Source: Ensifer sp. LCM 4579 (GTDB lineage Bacteria > Pseudomonadota > Alphaproteobacteria > Rhizobiales > Rhizobiaceae). Taken from it: DNA of 64,000 nucleotides. Positions 18,381 to 27,476 of this stretch are shown in pieces (position 1 is the stretch's first letter; each line of letters begins with the position of its first letter). The stretch is taken from contig NZ_MDDV01000059.1 of assembly GCF_001854885.1 (NCBI RefSeq), positions 1 through 64,000 on the forward strand. The letters run 5' to 3'. The position numbers and the translations under genes are program-made. The notes under the pieces were generated by a model that was given only the letters and a program-made list of their open reading frames with translations, did no database searches and was not told the DNA's origin.

Positions 18381-18413
18381 CAATCCCTGCCGGGCCAAGC
18401 CCGGCAGGGATTG
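18381..18413. terminator. Perfect 15-bp hairpin between convergent genes
   Basis: The left arm begins CAATCCCTGCCGGGC, followed by a 3-base loop and the exact reverse complement. It lies just after the permease stop and before the 3' end of the convergent folD operon, so it can serve either direction. There is no strong T-tract. Confidence 0.65.
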
Positions 18414-18613
18414 GGTCGCGGTTGGACCCAAGTTACCTCAGGGCTTGTCGTAACCGCATGAGACAGGCCTCATGCCGTATTTCTCTCTTCGATCATCGAT
18501 GATTTTAGCAGCTGTCCGCGCGAAAATGTTCAAGGAGGCTGCGAGCACTGGCAGTCCCGGCTACGAGCCCGGTTGTTCCGCGATCAATTGGGATGGCCGT
18601 GCGATTTCCGCAC

Positions 18614-19534
18614 TCAGCCGGATATCAGTGTCGAGAGCTGACCGGAGATTTTCGTGCCGGATGCCCTGTGGGCGGCAATCACGCTGTTGGCCATCAACAT
18701 GGCGATGGTCATCGGTCCGACGCCACCCGGAACCGGTGTGATGACGGACGCTATTGGAGCGCATTCGGCGAATGCGACGTCGCCGACCAACTTCGTTTTC
18801 TTCTCGCCCCTCTCAGGTGCGGGAACCCGGTTGATCCCGACATCGATGACGGTGGCTCCCGGCTTTACCCAGTTCGCCTTGACCATCTCGGGTCTGCCGA
18901 CTGCCGCGACCAAGATATCGGCATTGCGGCAGATGGAGGGAAGGTCGTTGGTGCGTGAATGAGCGATCGTCACCGTCGCATTGGCATTCAGCAGCAATTG
19001 TGCCATCGGCTTGCCGAAGAGATTCGAACGACCGATTACCAACGCGTTCAGACCGGACAGATCGCGGCCATGCGCGTTGCTCACAAAGACCATTGCGCCT
19101 GCTGGGGTACAGGAGATCAAACCGCTCTCCAGGTCGCCGGTTGCGAGCTTTCCGGCATTGGCAACATGCAGGCCGTCGACGTCCTTTTCGGGCCGGATCG
19201 CCTGAATGATGGCTTCCGCGTCAAGATGTTGCGGCAAAGGCAGTTGCACGAGAATTCCATGAATGCTGTCATCGCCGTTCAGCTCGTGCACCAGGCCCGC
19301 AAGCTCCTGCTGTGTCGTCTCCTTGGGCAGCGTGTGCTGGACCGAAAAGAATCCGCACTCCTTGGCCATACGGCTTTTTGCGCCCACATAGGCGTGGCTT
19401 GCGGGATCGTCGCCGACGATAATGACGGCCAGCCCGGTTTTCTTGCCCGTCTGCGCCTGTAGCGCGGCGTTTGTGTCTTGTATCGCGGCGATGATGGAAG
19501 CGGCAACGGCCTTACCGTCGATGATCGTCGTCAT
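18614..19534 (-). CDS. folD: Methylene-THF dehydrogenase / methenyl-THF cyclohydrolase
   Basis: A 306-aa bifunctional FolD. The N-terminal catalytic part has [17 protein letters not shown] with the conserved Tyr/Lys context, and the signatures [26 protein letters not shown] and [15 protein letters not shown] (all partial quotes) are present. It interconverts methylene-THF, methenyl-THF and 10-formyl-THF with NADP. As the last gene of the mgdABCD operon (27-bp gap after mgdD) it draws methylene-THF made by N-methylglutamate dehydrogenase into oxidation, working with purU at 30.4 kb. It is probably a dedicated second copy, because a housekeeping FolD is expected elsewhere. Confidence 0.95.
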   Translation of the reverse strand: MTTIIDGKAVAASIIAAIQDTNAALQAQTGKKTGLAVIIVGDDPASHAYVGAKSRMAKECGFFSVQHTLPKETTQQELAGLVHELNGDDSIHGILVQLPLPQHLDAEAIIQAIRPEKDVDGLHVANAGKLATGDLESGLISCTPAGAMVFVSNAHGRDLSGLNALVIGRSNLFGKPMAQLLLNANATVTIAHSRTNDLPSICRNADILVAAVGRPEMVKANWVKPGATVIDVGINRVPAPERGEKKTKLVGDVAFAECAPIASVITPVPGGVGPMTIAMLMANSVIAAHRASGTKISGQLSTLISG

Positions 19535-19561
19535 GTTCGCTCTCAGAGAGGGAGTGGGGAT

Positions 19562-20095
19562 TCAGCTGAATTCGAGGCTCATTCGGGCAAGATCGTCCCA
19601 AAGGCTTTCTGCAAAGCCGCGCAGGACGATGATTTCGAAGGCTTCGGAGCCGACGCGGGTGATGTGGGCTGCGATATGGCCGATGAGCGTGACCGAGGAT
19701 TGCCCGACCGGGAAAGCGGACGGGTCGAGGTCGAGCGCCGTACCTTTCGAAAGTGCGCGGGAGGCCATCTTGCCCTCGATCCGGATGCGGACGCGGCCGT
19801 GGCTCTGATCGACGCCGCTGGCGCGCGGTTCGAGAGCGGCAAAGAGACTCTTCATCTCCTTATGGGGCATCGGCTCTTCACCGACGATGAACCACTGGCC
19901 GGGCGAAACCGGGCGCACGGCATGCGCGGCCGTTTGGGCAACGCTGCCGAGGAAGGGCACCATATCCTCTTCTCCCGGCCGGGCGAGCACGTGGATGATT
20001 GTGCCTTCCGGAAGTGGCGAGAGCCTGAGCGTGGCGGAAGATACTGCCTGCTTCGTGCCGAGCACTGGGCGAAGGATTGGACGGAATTCAGACAT
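19562..20095 (-). CDS. mgdD: N-methylglutamate dehydrogenase subunit D (sarcosine oxidase gamma-like)
   Basis: A 177-aa SoxG-like protein (ARPGEEDMVPFLGSVAQ, GQSSVTLIGHIAAHI), overlapping the end of mgdC by 8 bases. The gamma subunit is a small GcvT-like domain in heterotetrameric sarcosine oxidases and in N-methylglutamate dehydrogenase, where it completes the THF-side interface. The mgs and gmaS genes nearby distinguish this complex from sarcosine oxidase. Confidence 0.87.
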   Translation of the reverse strand: MSEFRPILRPVLGTKQAVSSATLRLSPLPEGTIIHVLARPGEEDMVPFLGSVAQTAAHAVRPVSPGQWFIVGEEPMPHKEMKSLFAALEPRASGVDQSHGRVRIRIEGKMASRALSKGTALDLDPSAFPVGQSSVTLIGHIAAHITRVGSEAFEIIVLRGFAESLWDDLARMSLEFS

Positions 20096-23051
20096 GGAGC
20101 CTCTCGTTCTGAGGGTCGAAGAAGACCGGGTTGCACAGGCGCGCGGGTGTGGACTCGCCGCGAAGGCCGTTCCAGACCACCACCTCCTCGCCGTGTCGAC
20201 TGGGGCCGCTTTTGACGAGTGCCAGACCGATGGTCGATCCGATATGCGGAGAGTAGGCGCTCGATGTCACATAGCCCTCGTCGTTCTCGAGCGTGGCCGC
20301 AACTCCCTTGGCGAGAATATGCGAACCACTGCGGAACGACTGTTTCGGATCGAGCGGCACGACGCCCACCAGTTGCGGCCGGTCGGGCGCAGCCAATCCC
20401 TCGCGCTGAAGCATTGCCTTGCCGATGAAATCCGGCTTGGTCGCCGAGACCATCTTGCCGAAGCCGAGATCGGCCGGCACGACCGTGCCGTTGATCTCGT
20501 TGTGCGTCACATGGCCCTTTTCGATACGCAGCACGCTCAGCGCCTCGACCCCATAGGGCATGATGCCGTCGTCCTTTCCGGCTTCCAGCAGCGCATCGGC
20601 GACGCTTTCGCCGTAACCGGCCGGAACCGCGAGCTCGTAGGCGAGCTCGCCCGAGAAGGAAATCCGGAAGAGGCAACCGTGAAGCGCGCCTCCGAACAGC
20701 GAAACCTCCTTCGCGGCGAGGAAGGGGAAGGCCGCGTCGGAAATATCCTCATCGACGATCTTCTGCAGAATCTGGCGCGCCTTCGGCCCGGCAATGGCCA
20801 TTTGCGCCCACTGGTCGGTGATGGAAGCGAGACGGACATCCAGGTCCGGCCAGAGTGCCTGCGCGCAGAATTCGAGGTGGTTCATGACGCCGGCCGCATA
20901 GGCGGTCGTCGTCGTCATGAAGAAGCGGTCTTCCGCGAGCCGGCTTGTCGTGCCGTCGTCATAGATCATGCCGTCCTCGCGCAGCATCAGACCGTAGCGC
21001 GCCTTGCCGACGGGCAGCTTGAGGAAGGCGTTGCAATAGACGCGGTTCAGGAATTCGGCCGCGTCGCTGCCCGAGATCTCGATCTTGCCGAGCATCGAGA
21101 CGTCACAGATGCCGGCGTTCTTCCGGATGTTCAGCACTTCCCGGTCGACGCTTTCCCGCCAATTTTGTTCGCCGCTCCGCGGAAACCACGAGGAGCGATA
21201 CCAGAGACCGGTTTCGACGAAGACGGCACCATGCTTCTTTGCCCAGTCATGGAGCGGCGATTTGCGCACCGGCTGGAAATGATGACCCGTATGCGCACCG
21301 GTCAGCGCACCGAAGGAAACCGGCGTGTAGAAAGGGCGGAATGTCGTTGTTCCCACCTCGCCGGGCGAGACGCCGCGGGCCTTGGCGATCAAACCGATCG
21401 CATTGACGTTCGAGAGCTTGCCCTGGTCGGTGGCCATGCCATTGGTGGTGTAGCGCTTGGCAAGCTCGACATGGCTGTAGCCTTCGCGGACGGCCAGGCC
21501 AATATCCTTGAGATGCACGTCGTTCTGGAAATCGACGAAGGCTTTGCCCTTGACACCGGGGATCGACCACAGTGGTCTTGCGGAATGCGTGTCCTCGTCT
21601 CCCTCGACCTTTGGAAGGGCAACTGGCGGGCACGACAAGCCGAGCTCCTTGATAATCGCTTGAGCCCGGACGGCACCTTCCCCGAGGCAGGCGGCAAGGT
21701 TAGTCGTCGCTGCGGCGCCGCCGGCGACCTCAAGGCCCTTCAGCCCCGCGGGGGCAACGAAAGCCGCCTTTTCTGCCGACCAGACGGGCTTGGCCCCCCG
21801 ATGACAGGCGAGATGGATGATCGGGCTGAAGCCGCCCGCCATGGCGAGCGCGTCGACCACGATGGGTTCCGTTCGGCTGTCGCGGCGGACTTCGATCGCG
21901 GAGATCGCCTTGCGACCTCTGGTCGCGCAAACGGCCGCCTCGTTGATCACGCGCGCCTTGCCGCGGTAGCCGACGCCCGCCGACGGTCGGCTGTCGATGA
22001 TGGCAACCACGTCGACGCCGGCTGCCTCGAGATCGCGCGCGAGGGCATAGCCGCTATCGTTGGTGGTGAAGATGGCGGTCGATTGACCGGGCGCGACGCC
22101 GTAGCGGTTGAGATAGGTGCGCATGGCGCTCGCCATCATCACGCCCGGACGGTCATTGCCGCCAAAGACGAGCGGGCGTTCTTCCGCGCCGGTCGCAAGC
22201 AGAGCATGCCTCGCGACGATGCGCCACAGCCGCTCGACCGGCAGGTGGGGCGCGGGGTCGCGCACATGCTTCTGCACCCGTTCGACCGCGCCGAAGACAT
22301 TGCCGTCGTACCAACCAAAGGCTGTCGTCCGCATCATCATCCGGACATTGGGCATAGACTGCAGTTCGGCACTTGTGTCGCGCGCAAAATCGGCGGCCGC
22401 CTCGCCGTCGATCGTCGCCGTCTCGAACAGGAGCGAACCGCCAGGCAACGAGCCCTCGTCGACGAGGATGACTCTCGCACCGGCCCGTCCGGCGGTGAGC
22501 GCCGCGGCAAGTCCCGTCGGACCGGCGCCGATGACGAGCAGGTCGCAATGCGCCCAGCTCTTCTCGTAGCTGTCGGGATCGGCTTCGTAGCTTGCCTTGC
22601 CAAGACCGGCGGCCTTGCGGATGAAGGGCTCGTAAAATTTCTCCCAGAGCGGCGCCGGCCACATGAAGGTCTTGTAGTAGAAACCGGCGCCAAGGAAAGG
22701 CGACAGCAGGCCGTTCAGCGCGCCGACGTCGAAATCAAGCGACGGCCAGCGGTTCTGGCTCTGCGCTTCGAGACCCGCGTAGAGCTCCTGCATGGTGGCG
22801 CGTGTGTTGGGTTCCGTGCGGCCGCCGCGACCGACGGTGACCAGCGCGTTCGGTTCGGCGGCCCCCGCCGTCAGGATGCCGCGCGGGCGGTGGTATTTGA
22901 AGCTGCGCCCAACCAGCATCTGCCCATTCGCGAGCAGTGCGGAGGCAAGCGTGTCGCCGGCAAAGCCCTGTAGCGATCGGCCGTCGAAGGTGAAGGAAAG
23001 TGGCGCCATGCGATCGACAAGACCGCCCTTGGACAAGCGATAGGAACTCAT
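20088..23051 (-). CDS. mgdC: N-methylglutamate dehydrogenase subunit C (sarcosine oxidase alpha-like)
   Basis: A 987-aa SoxA-type subunit. The N-terminal domain (1-110) has FTFDGRSLQGFAGDTLASAL, a nucleotide-binding fold follows near residue 172 (VIGAGPTGLAAAL), and a GcvT-like THF-binding half extends to the C-terminus (about 600-980, with FLNRVYCNAF and ISFSGELAYELAVPAGYG). The complex oxidises N-methylglutamate to glutamate and transfers the methyl carbon to THF. It overlaps mgdB by 4 bases and mgdD by 8. A very long plus-strand open frame across this gene is a shadow of its GC-rich coding strand. Confidence 0.93.
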   Translation of the reverse strand: MSSYRLSKGGLVDRMAPLSFTFDGRSLQGFAGDTLASALLANGQMLVGRSFKYHRPRGILTAGAAEPNALVTVGRGGRTEPNTRATMQELYAGLEAQSQNRWPSLDFDVGALNGLLSPFLGAGFYYKTFMWPAPLWEKFYEPFIRKAAGLGKASYEADPDSYEKSWAHCDLLVIGAGPTGLAAALTAGRAGARVILVDEGSLPGGSLLFETATIDGEAAADFARDTSAELQSMPNVRMMMRTTAFGWYDGNVFGAVERVQKHVRDPAPHLPVERLWRIVARHALLATGAEERPLVFGGNDRPGVMMASAMRTYLNRYGVAPGQSTAIFTTNDSGYALARDLEAAGVDVVAIIDSRPSAGVGYRGKARVINEAAVCATRGRKAISAIEVRRDSRTEPIVVDALAMAGGFSPIIHLACHRGAKPVWSAEKAAFVAPAGLKGLEVAGGAAATTNLAACLGEGAVRAQAIIKELGLSCPPVALPKVEGDEDTHSARPLWSIPGVKGKAFVDFQNDVHLKDIGLAVREGYSHVELAKRYTTNGMATDQGKLSNVNAIGLIAKARGVSPGEVGTTTFRPFYTPVSFGALTGAHTGHHFQPVRKSPLHDWAKKHGAVFVETGLWYRSSWFPRSGEQNWRESVDREVLNIRKNAGICDVSMLGKIEISGSDAAEFLNRVYCNAFLKLPVGKARYGLMLREDGMIYDDGTTSRLAEDRFFMTTTTAYAAGVMNHLEFCAQALWPDLDVRLASITDQWAQMAIAGPKARQILQKIVDEDISDAAFPFLAAKEVSLFGGALHGCLFRISFSGELAYELAVPAGYGESVADALLEAGKDDGIMPYGVEALSVLRIEKGHVTHNEINGTVVPADLGFGKMVSATKPDFIGKAMLQREGLAAPDRPQLVGVVPLDPKQSFRSGSHILAKGVAATLENDEGYVTSSAYSPHIGSTIGLALVKSGPSRHGEEVVVWNGLRGESTPARLCNPVFFDPQNERLHV

Positions 23052-23326
23052 GTGCGTTCCTCCAATCGAGAGCCATCAGCCGCATCGCGACAGGCGGCGA
23101 CCTCATGCGTCACGGTATCGCGAGTGAGAACGAGCCAGCGGCGGCAACCGGAGGTGTGGTGCCAGTATTCTTCATAGGCGCCGTGCGGGTTGTCGCGCAG
23201 ATAGACGTAGTCGAACCACTCGGAAGCATCCGCGCCAGCCGCTGGACGCTTCAGGGCTGCGCCCTTGATCGTGAATTCTTCTTTGGGTCTTCGCCCGCAG
23301 TTCGGGCAGGGCACGAGACTTGCCAT
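23048..23326 (-). CDS. mgdB: N-methylglutamate dehydrogenase subunit B (sarcosine oxidase delta-like)
   Basis: A 92-aa SoxD-like protein with the N-terminal zinc-binding pair CPNCG and a further conserved Cys in HHTSGCRRWLVL. The delta subunit is a small zinc protein that packs against the alpha subunit. It overlaps mgdC by ATGA-type coupling and lies 24 bp after mgdA. Length and gene order B-D-A-G, in sox nomenclature, are exactly as in NMG dehydrogenase operons. Confidence 0.9.
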   Translation of the reverse strand: MASLVPCPNCGRRPKEEFTIKGAALKRPAAGADASEWFDYVYLRDNPHGAYEEYWHHTSGCRRWLVLTRDTVTHEVAACRDAADGSRLEERT

Positions 23327-23350
23327 TTCGGATTTCCTTGCTCCGCAAGA

Positions 23351-24601
23351 TCAGTGAAGGTTGGGCTGGGCGCCTTGCCCCTTTTCGTCGATGAGGAAGC
23401 CGCGCTCGAAACGATCGAGACGAAAGGCTGCGGCAGTCTCTTGTGGCGTGCCGCGGGCGATAAGATGCGCAAAGCAGAACCCGGAAGCAGGGGTGGCCTT
23501 GAAACCGCCATAGCACCAGCCGGCGTTCAGATAGAGATTGTCGATCGGCGTCCGGTCGATGATTGGCGAGCCGTCCATGCTCATGTCCATGATGCCGCCC
23601 CAGGAACGCAGCACGCGCACCCGCGATAAGGACGGGATCATCGCCTTGCCGGCTTCGGCCACGTGTTCGACCGTCGCGAGGTTGCCGCGCTGCGCATAGG
23701 AATTGTAGCCGTCGAGGTCGCCGCCGAAGACGAGGCCACCCTTATCGGATTGCGAAACGTAGAAATGCCCGGCTCCGAAAGTCACCACACCGTCAATGAA
23801 GGGTTTCAGGCCTTCCGACACGAATGCCTGGAGTACGTGGCTCTCGATCGGCAGGCGCAGCCCCGCCATCTCGGCAACCCGCGAGGAATTGCCGGCCGCC
23901 GCCAGCGCCAGCGTATTGCAGCCAATGAAGCCGCGGCTGGTCTCGACGCCTGTTGCGCGACCATTTTCGCGTCGGATACCAGTCACTTCGCAATTCTGGA
24001 TGATATCAACGCCGCGGCTGTCGGCCCCACGGGCATAACCCCAGGCGACGGCGTCGTGGCGCACCGTGCCGCCGCGGCGCTGCAGCAGGCCGCCCTGGAT
24101 CGGAAAGCGAGCATTGTCGAAATCGAGAAACGGCACCATCTTGCGCACCGCCGCGCGATCGAGAAGCTCGGCATCGACGCCGTGTAGCCGCATCGCATTG
24201 CCGCGGCGCGTATAGGCGTCGCGCTGGGCATCGGAATGGTAGAGATTGAGCACGCCGCGCTGTGAGACCATGGCGTTGAAGTTGAAATCCTGCTCCAGCC
24301 CCTCCCAGAGTTTCATGGAGAGCTCGTAGAACGGATTGTTGCCGGGAAGCAGGTAGTTGGAGCGGATGATGGTCGTGTTGCGGCCGACATTGCCCGAGCC
24401 GATATAACTCTTCTCCAGCACCGCGACATTGGCGATGCCGAATTCCTTTGCGAGGTAGTAGGCCGTCGCAAGGCCATGACCACCGCCGCCGACAATGATC
24501 ACGTCGTAATGGGGCTTCGGGTCGGGCTGGCGCCAGGCCGGCGTCCAGTTCCGATTGCCGCGCAGGCCATTGAGAAGGATGGAAAGTGCAGAGTAGCGCA
24601 T
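23351..24601 (-). CDS. mgdA: N-methylglutamate dehydrogenase subunit A (sarcosine oxidase beta-like)
   Basis: A 416-aa FAD-dependent amine oxidoreductase (DAO family). The dinucleotide fold is VIIVGGGGHGLATAYYLAKE near residue 32, and later motifs include VGRNTTIIRSNYL and the C-terminal NLYLNAGWCYGGFKATPASG. This subunit oxidises N-methylglutamate. The frame is open further upstream, but the ATG at 24601 (after AGGGCGACATCC) gives the family's normal N-terminus MRYSALSILLNGL. It is the first gene of mgdABCD-folD and divergent from the GlxA-type regulator. Confidence 0.93.
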   Translation of the reverse strand: MRYSALSILLNGLRGNRNWTPAWRQPDPKPHYDVIIVGGGGHGLATAYYLAKEFGIANVAVLEKSYIGSGNVGRNTTIIRSNYLLPGNNPFYELSMKLWEGLEQDFNFNAMVSQRGVLNLYHSDAQRDAYTRRGNAMRLHGVDAELLDRAAVRKMVPFLDFDNARFPIQGGLLQRRGGTVRHDAVAWGYARGADSRGVDIIQNCEVTGIRRENGRATGVETSRGFIGCNTLALAAAGNSSRVAEMAGLRLPIESHVLQAFVSEGLKPFIDGVVTFGAGHFYVSQSDKGGLVFGGDLDGYNSYAQRGNLATVEHVAEAGKAMIPSLSRVRVLRSWGGIMDMSMDGSPIIDRTPIDNLYLNAGWCYGGFKATPASGFCFAHLIARGTPQETAAAFRLDRFERGFLIDEKGQGAQPNLH

Positions 24602-24696
24602 GGATGTCGCCCTATAAGAAGTCCTAGGAGGGCAAGCTAGCATCTGAATCGCCCGATGAGTTGCAAATATAGGACCCTTTGATGTAAGAATCGGGC

Positions 24697-25695
24697 ATGG
24701 CACATTCCGACAGCAAGAATATTCAGATAATCGGCTTTCTGCTGGTTCGGAATTTCGCGCTGATGAGCTACGCATCGGCGACGGAGCCGTTGCGTGCGGC
24801 CAATCTTCTCGCAGGCCGAACCATCTACCAGATCGTCCCACTCGCGCAGGTGGCCGGGACCGTCACTTCATCCTCCGGCGTGTCGATCAGCTGTGCGGAT
24901 CTGGAGAGCGAGGGGGAAACCTGCCATACCGTCTTCGTCTGCGCAGGCGGGGAGCCCGCCGACTGGGCGGACACGTCTGCGTCGCATACGACGCTCCGGC
25001 GGCTATCGCGCCTCGGTGTTCGCATCGGCGGCATATCGAGTGGGGCCTTCGTGCTCGCCGCTGCGGGGCTGCTAGACAATCGCGACTTCACAATTCATTG
25101 GGAACACGCGCCTGCGCTGAAAGAAGCCTTCCCCCATCTCAACCCCCGACACGCGCGCTTCGTGCTCGATGGCGGTATTGCCACCTGTGGCGGCGGGGTC
25201 GCGCCGCTCGACATGATGCATGCGATGATCGCCGAACGGCTGGGTGCCGATTTTGCCCGCCGGGTCAGCGACTGGTATCTGCACGCGGCCGTCGCCGAAC
25301 CGGCAGCGCCGCAGCGCGGTTCGGTCGCAGAGCGGTTCGGCACCAATCATCCCGCCCTGCTGGCGGTGCTCGAGAAGATGGAAACGGCGATCGAACGACC
25401 ACTCGACCGGGCCGCCATGGCGCGGTTGGCCGGCGTCAGCCCGCGTCATCTCGATCGGCTTTTCAAGGAGTATCGCGGGGCGGGCTTTCTCGAGACATAC
25501 CGCGAGATCCGGCTGCGCCACGCGCGCCGGCTTTTGCAGCAGAGTCCGCTCTCGATCCCGGAAATCGCCTATGCCACCGGTTTTTCCAGCCCCGCGCATT
25601 TTTCGAACGCGTTCAAGCGCTTGTTTTCGGAGACGCCGGGAAGCCTGCGTCGACGGCCCCGAAAACAACCTCTGTCAGGCTCAATGAAAGCCTGA
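24697..25695 (+). CDS. GlxA-type AraC-family transcriptional regulator
   Basis: A 332-aa protein with an N-terminal DJ-1/PfpI-like amidotransferase domain (about 10-190; QIIGFLLVRNFALMSYASA, GGISSGAFVLAAAGLLD) and a C-terminal AraC double HTH (about 225-320; RAAMARLAGVSPRHLDRLFK, IPEIAYATGFSSPAHFSNAF). This architecture is shared with GbdR-like activators of methylated-amine and glycine-betaine catabolism. It is divergent from mgdA (95 bp between starts) and upstream of mgsABC-gmaS, so it is the obvious candidate activator of the N-methylglutamate pathway. Confidence 0.9.
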   Translation: MAHSDSKNIQIIGFLLVRNFALMSYASATEPLRAANLLAGRTIYQIVPLAQVAGTVTSSSGVSISCADLESEGETCHTVFVCAGGEPADWADTSASHTTLRRLSRLGVRIGGISSGAFVLAAAGLLDNRDFTIHWEHAPALKEAFPHLNPRHARFVLDGGIATCGGGVAPLDMMHAMIAERLGADFARRVSDWYLHAAVAEPAAPQRGSVAERFGTNHPALLAVLEKMETAIERPLDRAAMARLAGVSPRHLDRLFKEYRGAGFLETYREIRLRHARRLLQQSPLSIPEIAYATGFSSPAHFSNAFKRLFSETPGSLRRRPRKQPLSGSMKA

Positions 25696-25831
25696 GCCTC
25701 GAGCGCACGTCATTCGGACAATCTCCACCGCGAGCACACTTCTTGCCTAATAAGAAAAAAATATTCTTCACAGTTGATCGCCGCGCAACGAAGTGCTACC
25801 ACTATTCATATGCAAACGGAGGGACGACGCG

Positions 25832-26737
25832 ATGTGCGGCATAGTTGGTTTGTTTCTGAAAGACAGCAGGCTTGAGCCACAGCTCGGTCAGCTGCTTTCG
25901 GACATGCTGATTACCATGACGGACCGAGGCCCGGACTCGGCGGGGATAGCCATCTATGGCTCGGCTGCCGAGGGGAAGGCGAAGGTAACGATCCAGTCGG
26001 CGAAACCTGATATCGATTTCGCAGATCTTGAACGGGACCTCGCTGAAGCGGGTCTGCCGGCACGCGTCGCCCTCAAGAGCACCCATGCGGTCATCGCGGT
26101 TGCAGCGGCCAGGCTCGCGGATGTTCGCTCTGTTCTCGCCGCCATTCGCCCGGATGTGCGTATCATGGGGTCCGGCGACAGCGTCGAGATATACAAGGAG
26201 GTCGGCCTGCCAAAGGACGTTGTCGCCCGTTTCGACGTGCGCTCCATGAGCGGTACGCATGGCATCGGCCACACCCGCATGGCGACGGAATCGGCAGTCA
26301 CGACGCTCGGGGCGCACCCGTTCTCCACGGGGTCGGACCAGTGCCTCGTACACAATGGTTCGCTGTCGAACCACAACAATTTGCGCCGCGAGCTCACCCG
26401 CGAGGGCATGGCCTTCGAGACGCAGAACGACTCGGAAGTCGCTGCCGCTTACCTGACGGCGGAAATGGCCAAGGGCAAGGACCTCGGCGAGGCGTTGACG
26501 AGCGCGCTCGACGATCTCGACGGCTTCTTCACTTTCGTCGTCGGCACCAAATCGGGCTTCGGCGTCGTTCGTGACCCGATCGCCTGCAAGCCGGCGGTGA
26601 TGGCCGAAACGGATCAGTATGTCGCCTTCGGCTCGGAATACCGGGCACTCGTCAACCTGCCGGGCATTGAAGACGCACGCGTCTGGGAGCCGGAGCCCGC
26701 CACTGTCTACTTCTGGGATCATGAGAAGGCTGCATAA
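25832..26737 (+). CDS. mgsA: N-methylglutamate synthase subunit A (class II glutamine amidotransferase-like)
   Basis: The start at 25832, after CGGAGGGACGACGCG, gives MCGIVGLF: the catalytic Cys2 becomes N-terminal once Met is removed, as class II amidotransferases require. An earlier in-frame start at 25793 would bury it. The 301-aa product has GHTRMATESAVT and VHNGSLSNHNN. With MgsB and MgsC it resembles the separated domains of glutamate synthase, and it makes N-methylglutamate from gamma-glutamylmethylamide or methylamine plus glutamate. It is first in mgsABC-gmaS. Confidence 0.93.
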   Translation: MCGIVGLFLKDSRLEPQLGQLLSDMLITMTDRGPDSAGIAIYGSAAEGKAKVTIQSAKPDIDFADLERDLAEAGLPARVALKSTHAVIAVAAARLADVRSVLAAIRPDVRIMGSGDSVEIYKEVGLPKDVVARFDVRSMSGTHGIGHTRMATESAVTTLGAHPFSTGSDQCLVHNGSLSNHNNLRRELTREGMAFETQNDSEVAAAYLTAEMAKGKDLGEALTSALDDLDGFFTFVVGTKSGFGVVRDPIACKPAVMAETDQYVAFGSEYRALVNLPGIEDARVWEPEPATVYFWDHEKAA

Positions 26738-26739
26738 CC

Positions 26740-27462
26740 ATGGACGCCAGTGTAAAACGAGAAAGTCTGGAAGCGATGCGCGTTTTCGATCTTGTCAAAA
26801 CGCCTCTTCGCGAGCTGAACAGCGCGCTGCACACGATTGCCCGGGGCAGGAATGACACGAACTTCGAAGTCGTCAATCCGCGAGGCAGCCATGCCGTGGC
26901 CGTCGGCATCGACCAGCCGGTCACCGTTGATGTGCGCGGTAGCGTCGGCTATTACTGCGCCGGCATGAATGACGGCGGAACTATTACGGTTCATGGCTCG
27001 GCGGGCCCAGGAGTGGCCCAAAACATGATGTCCGGCACGGTGATCATCGAAGGTGATGCGTCGCAATATGCCGGCGCGACCGGACGCGGTGGCCTTCTCG
27101 TCATCAAGGGCAATGCGGCATCGCGCTGCGGAATCTCGATGAAGGGAATCGACATCGTCGTTCATGGCAATATTGGCCACATGTCGGCCTTTATGGGCCA
27201 GTCCGGTCACCTCGTCGTGCTCGGCGATGCGGGCGATGCCCTGGGTGACAGTCTTTATGAAGCCAAACTCTTCGTGCGCGGCACGGTCAAGAGCCTCGGC
27301 GCCGACTGCATCGAGAAGGAGATGCGTCCGGAGCACCTGCAAAAGCTGGCCGAGCTCCTGGAAAAGGCCGACGTCAAGGATGTCCGGCCGGAGGAGTTCA
27401 AGCGCTACGGCTCGGCCCGCAAGCTCTACAATTTCAACATCGACAACGCCGACGCGTATTAA
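26740..27462 (+). CDS. mgsB: N-methylglutamate synthase subunit B (GltB C-terminal/GXGXG domain)
   Basis: A 240-aa right-handed beta-helix protein built of repeating G-x-G-x-x-G turns (VRGSVGYYCAGMNDGGTITV, MSGTVIIEGDASQYAGATGR), the isolated C-terminal domain of glutamate synthase. It starts 2 bp after mgsA and is followed 14 bp later by mgsC. A GlxC-type paralogue is the alternative; the operon supports the Mgs assignment. Confidence 0.92.
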   Translation: MDASVKRESLEAMRVFDLVKTPLRELNSALHTIARGRNDTNFEVVNPRGSHAVAVGIDQPVTVDVRGSVGYYCAGMNDGGTITVHGSAGPGVAQNMMSGTVIIEGDASQYAGATGRGGLLVIKGNAASRCGISMKGIDIVVHGNIGHMSAFMGQSGHLVVLGDAGDALGDSLYEAKLFVRGTVKSLGADCIEKEMRPEHLQKLAELLEKADVKDVRPEEFKRYGSARKLYNFNIDNADAY

Positions 27463-27476
27463 GGCAAGGGACCAGT

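Noticed and set aside
19887-22973. A 1028-codon open frame on the plus strand across mgdC
   Set aside because: It is the antisense shadow of the GC-rich mgdC gene, with no conserved domain; the minus-strand frame has clear sarcosine oxidase alpha features.
19562-24601. Heterotetrameric sarcosine oxidase
   Set aside because: The subunit set is the same, but linkage to gmaS, mgsABC and dmm makes N-methylglutamate dehydrogenase much more likely.
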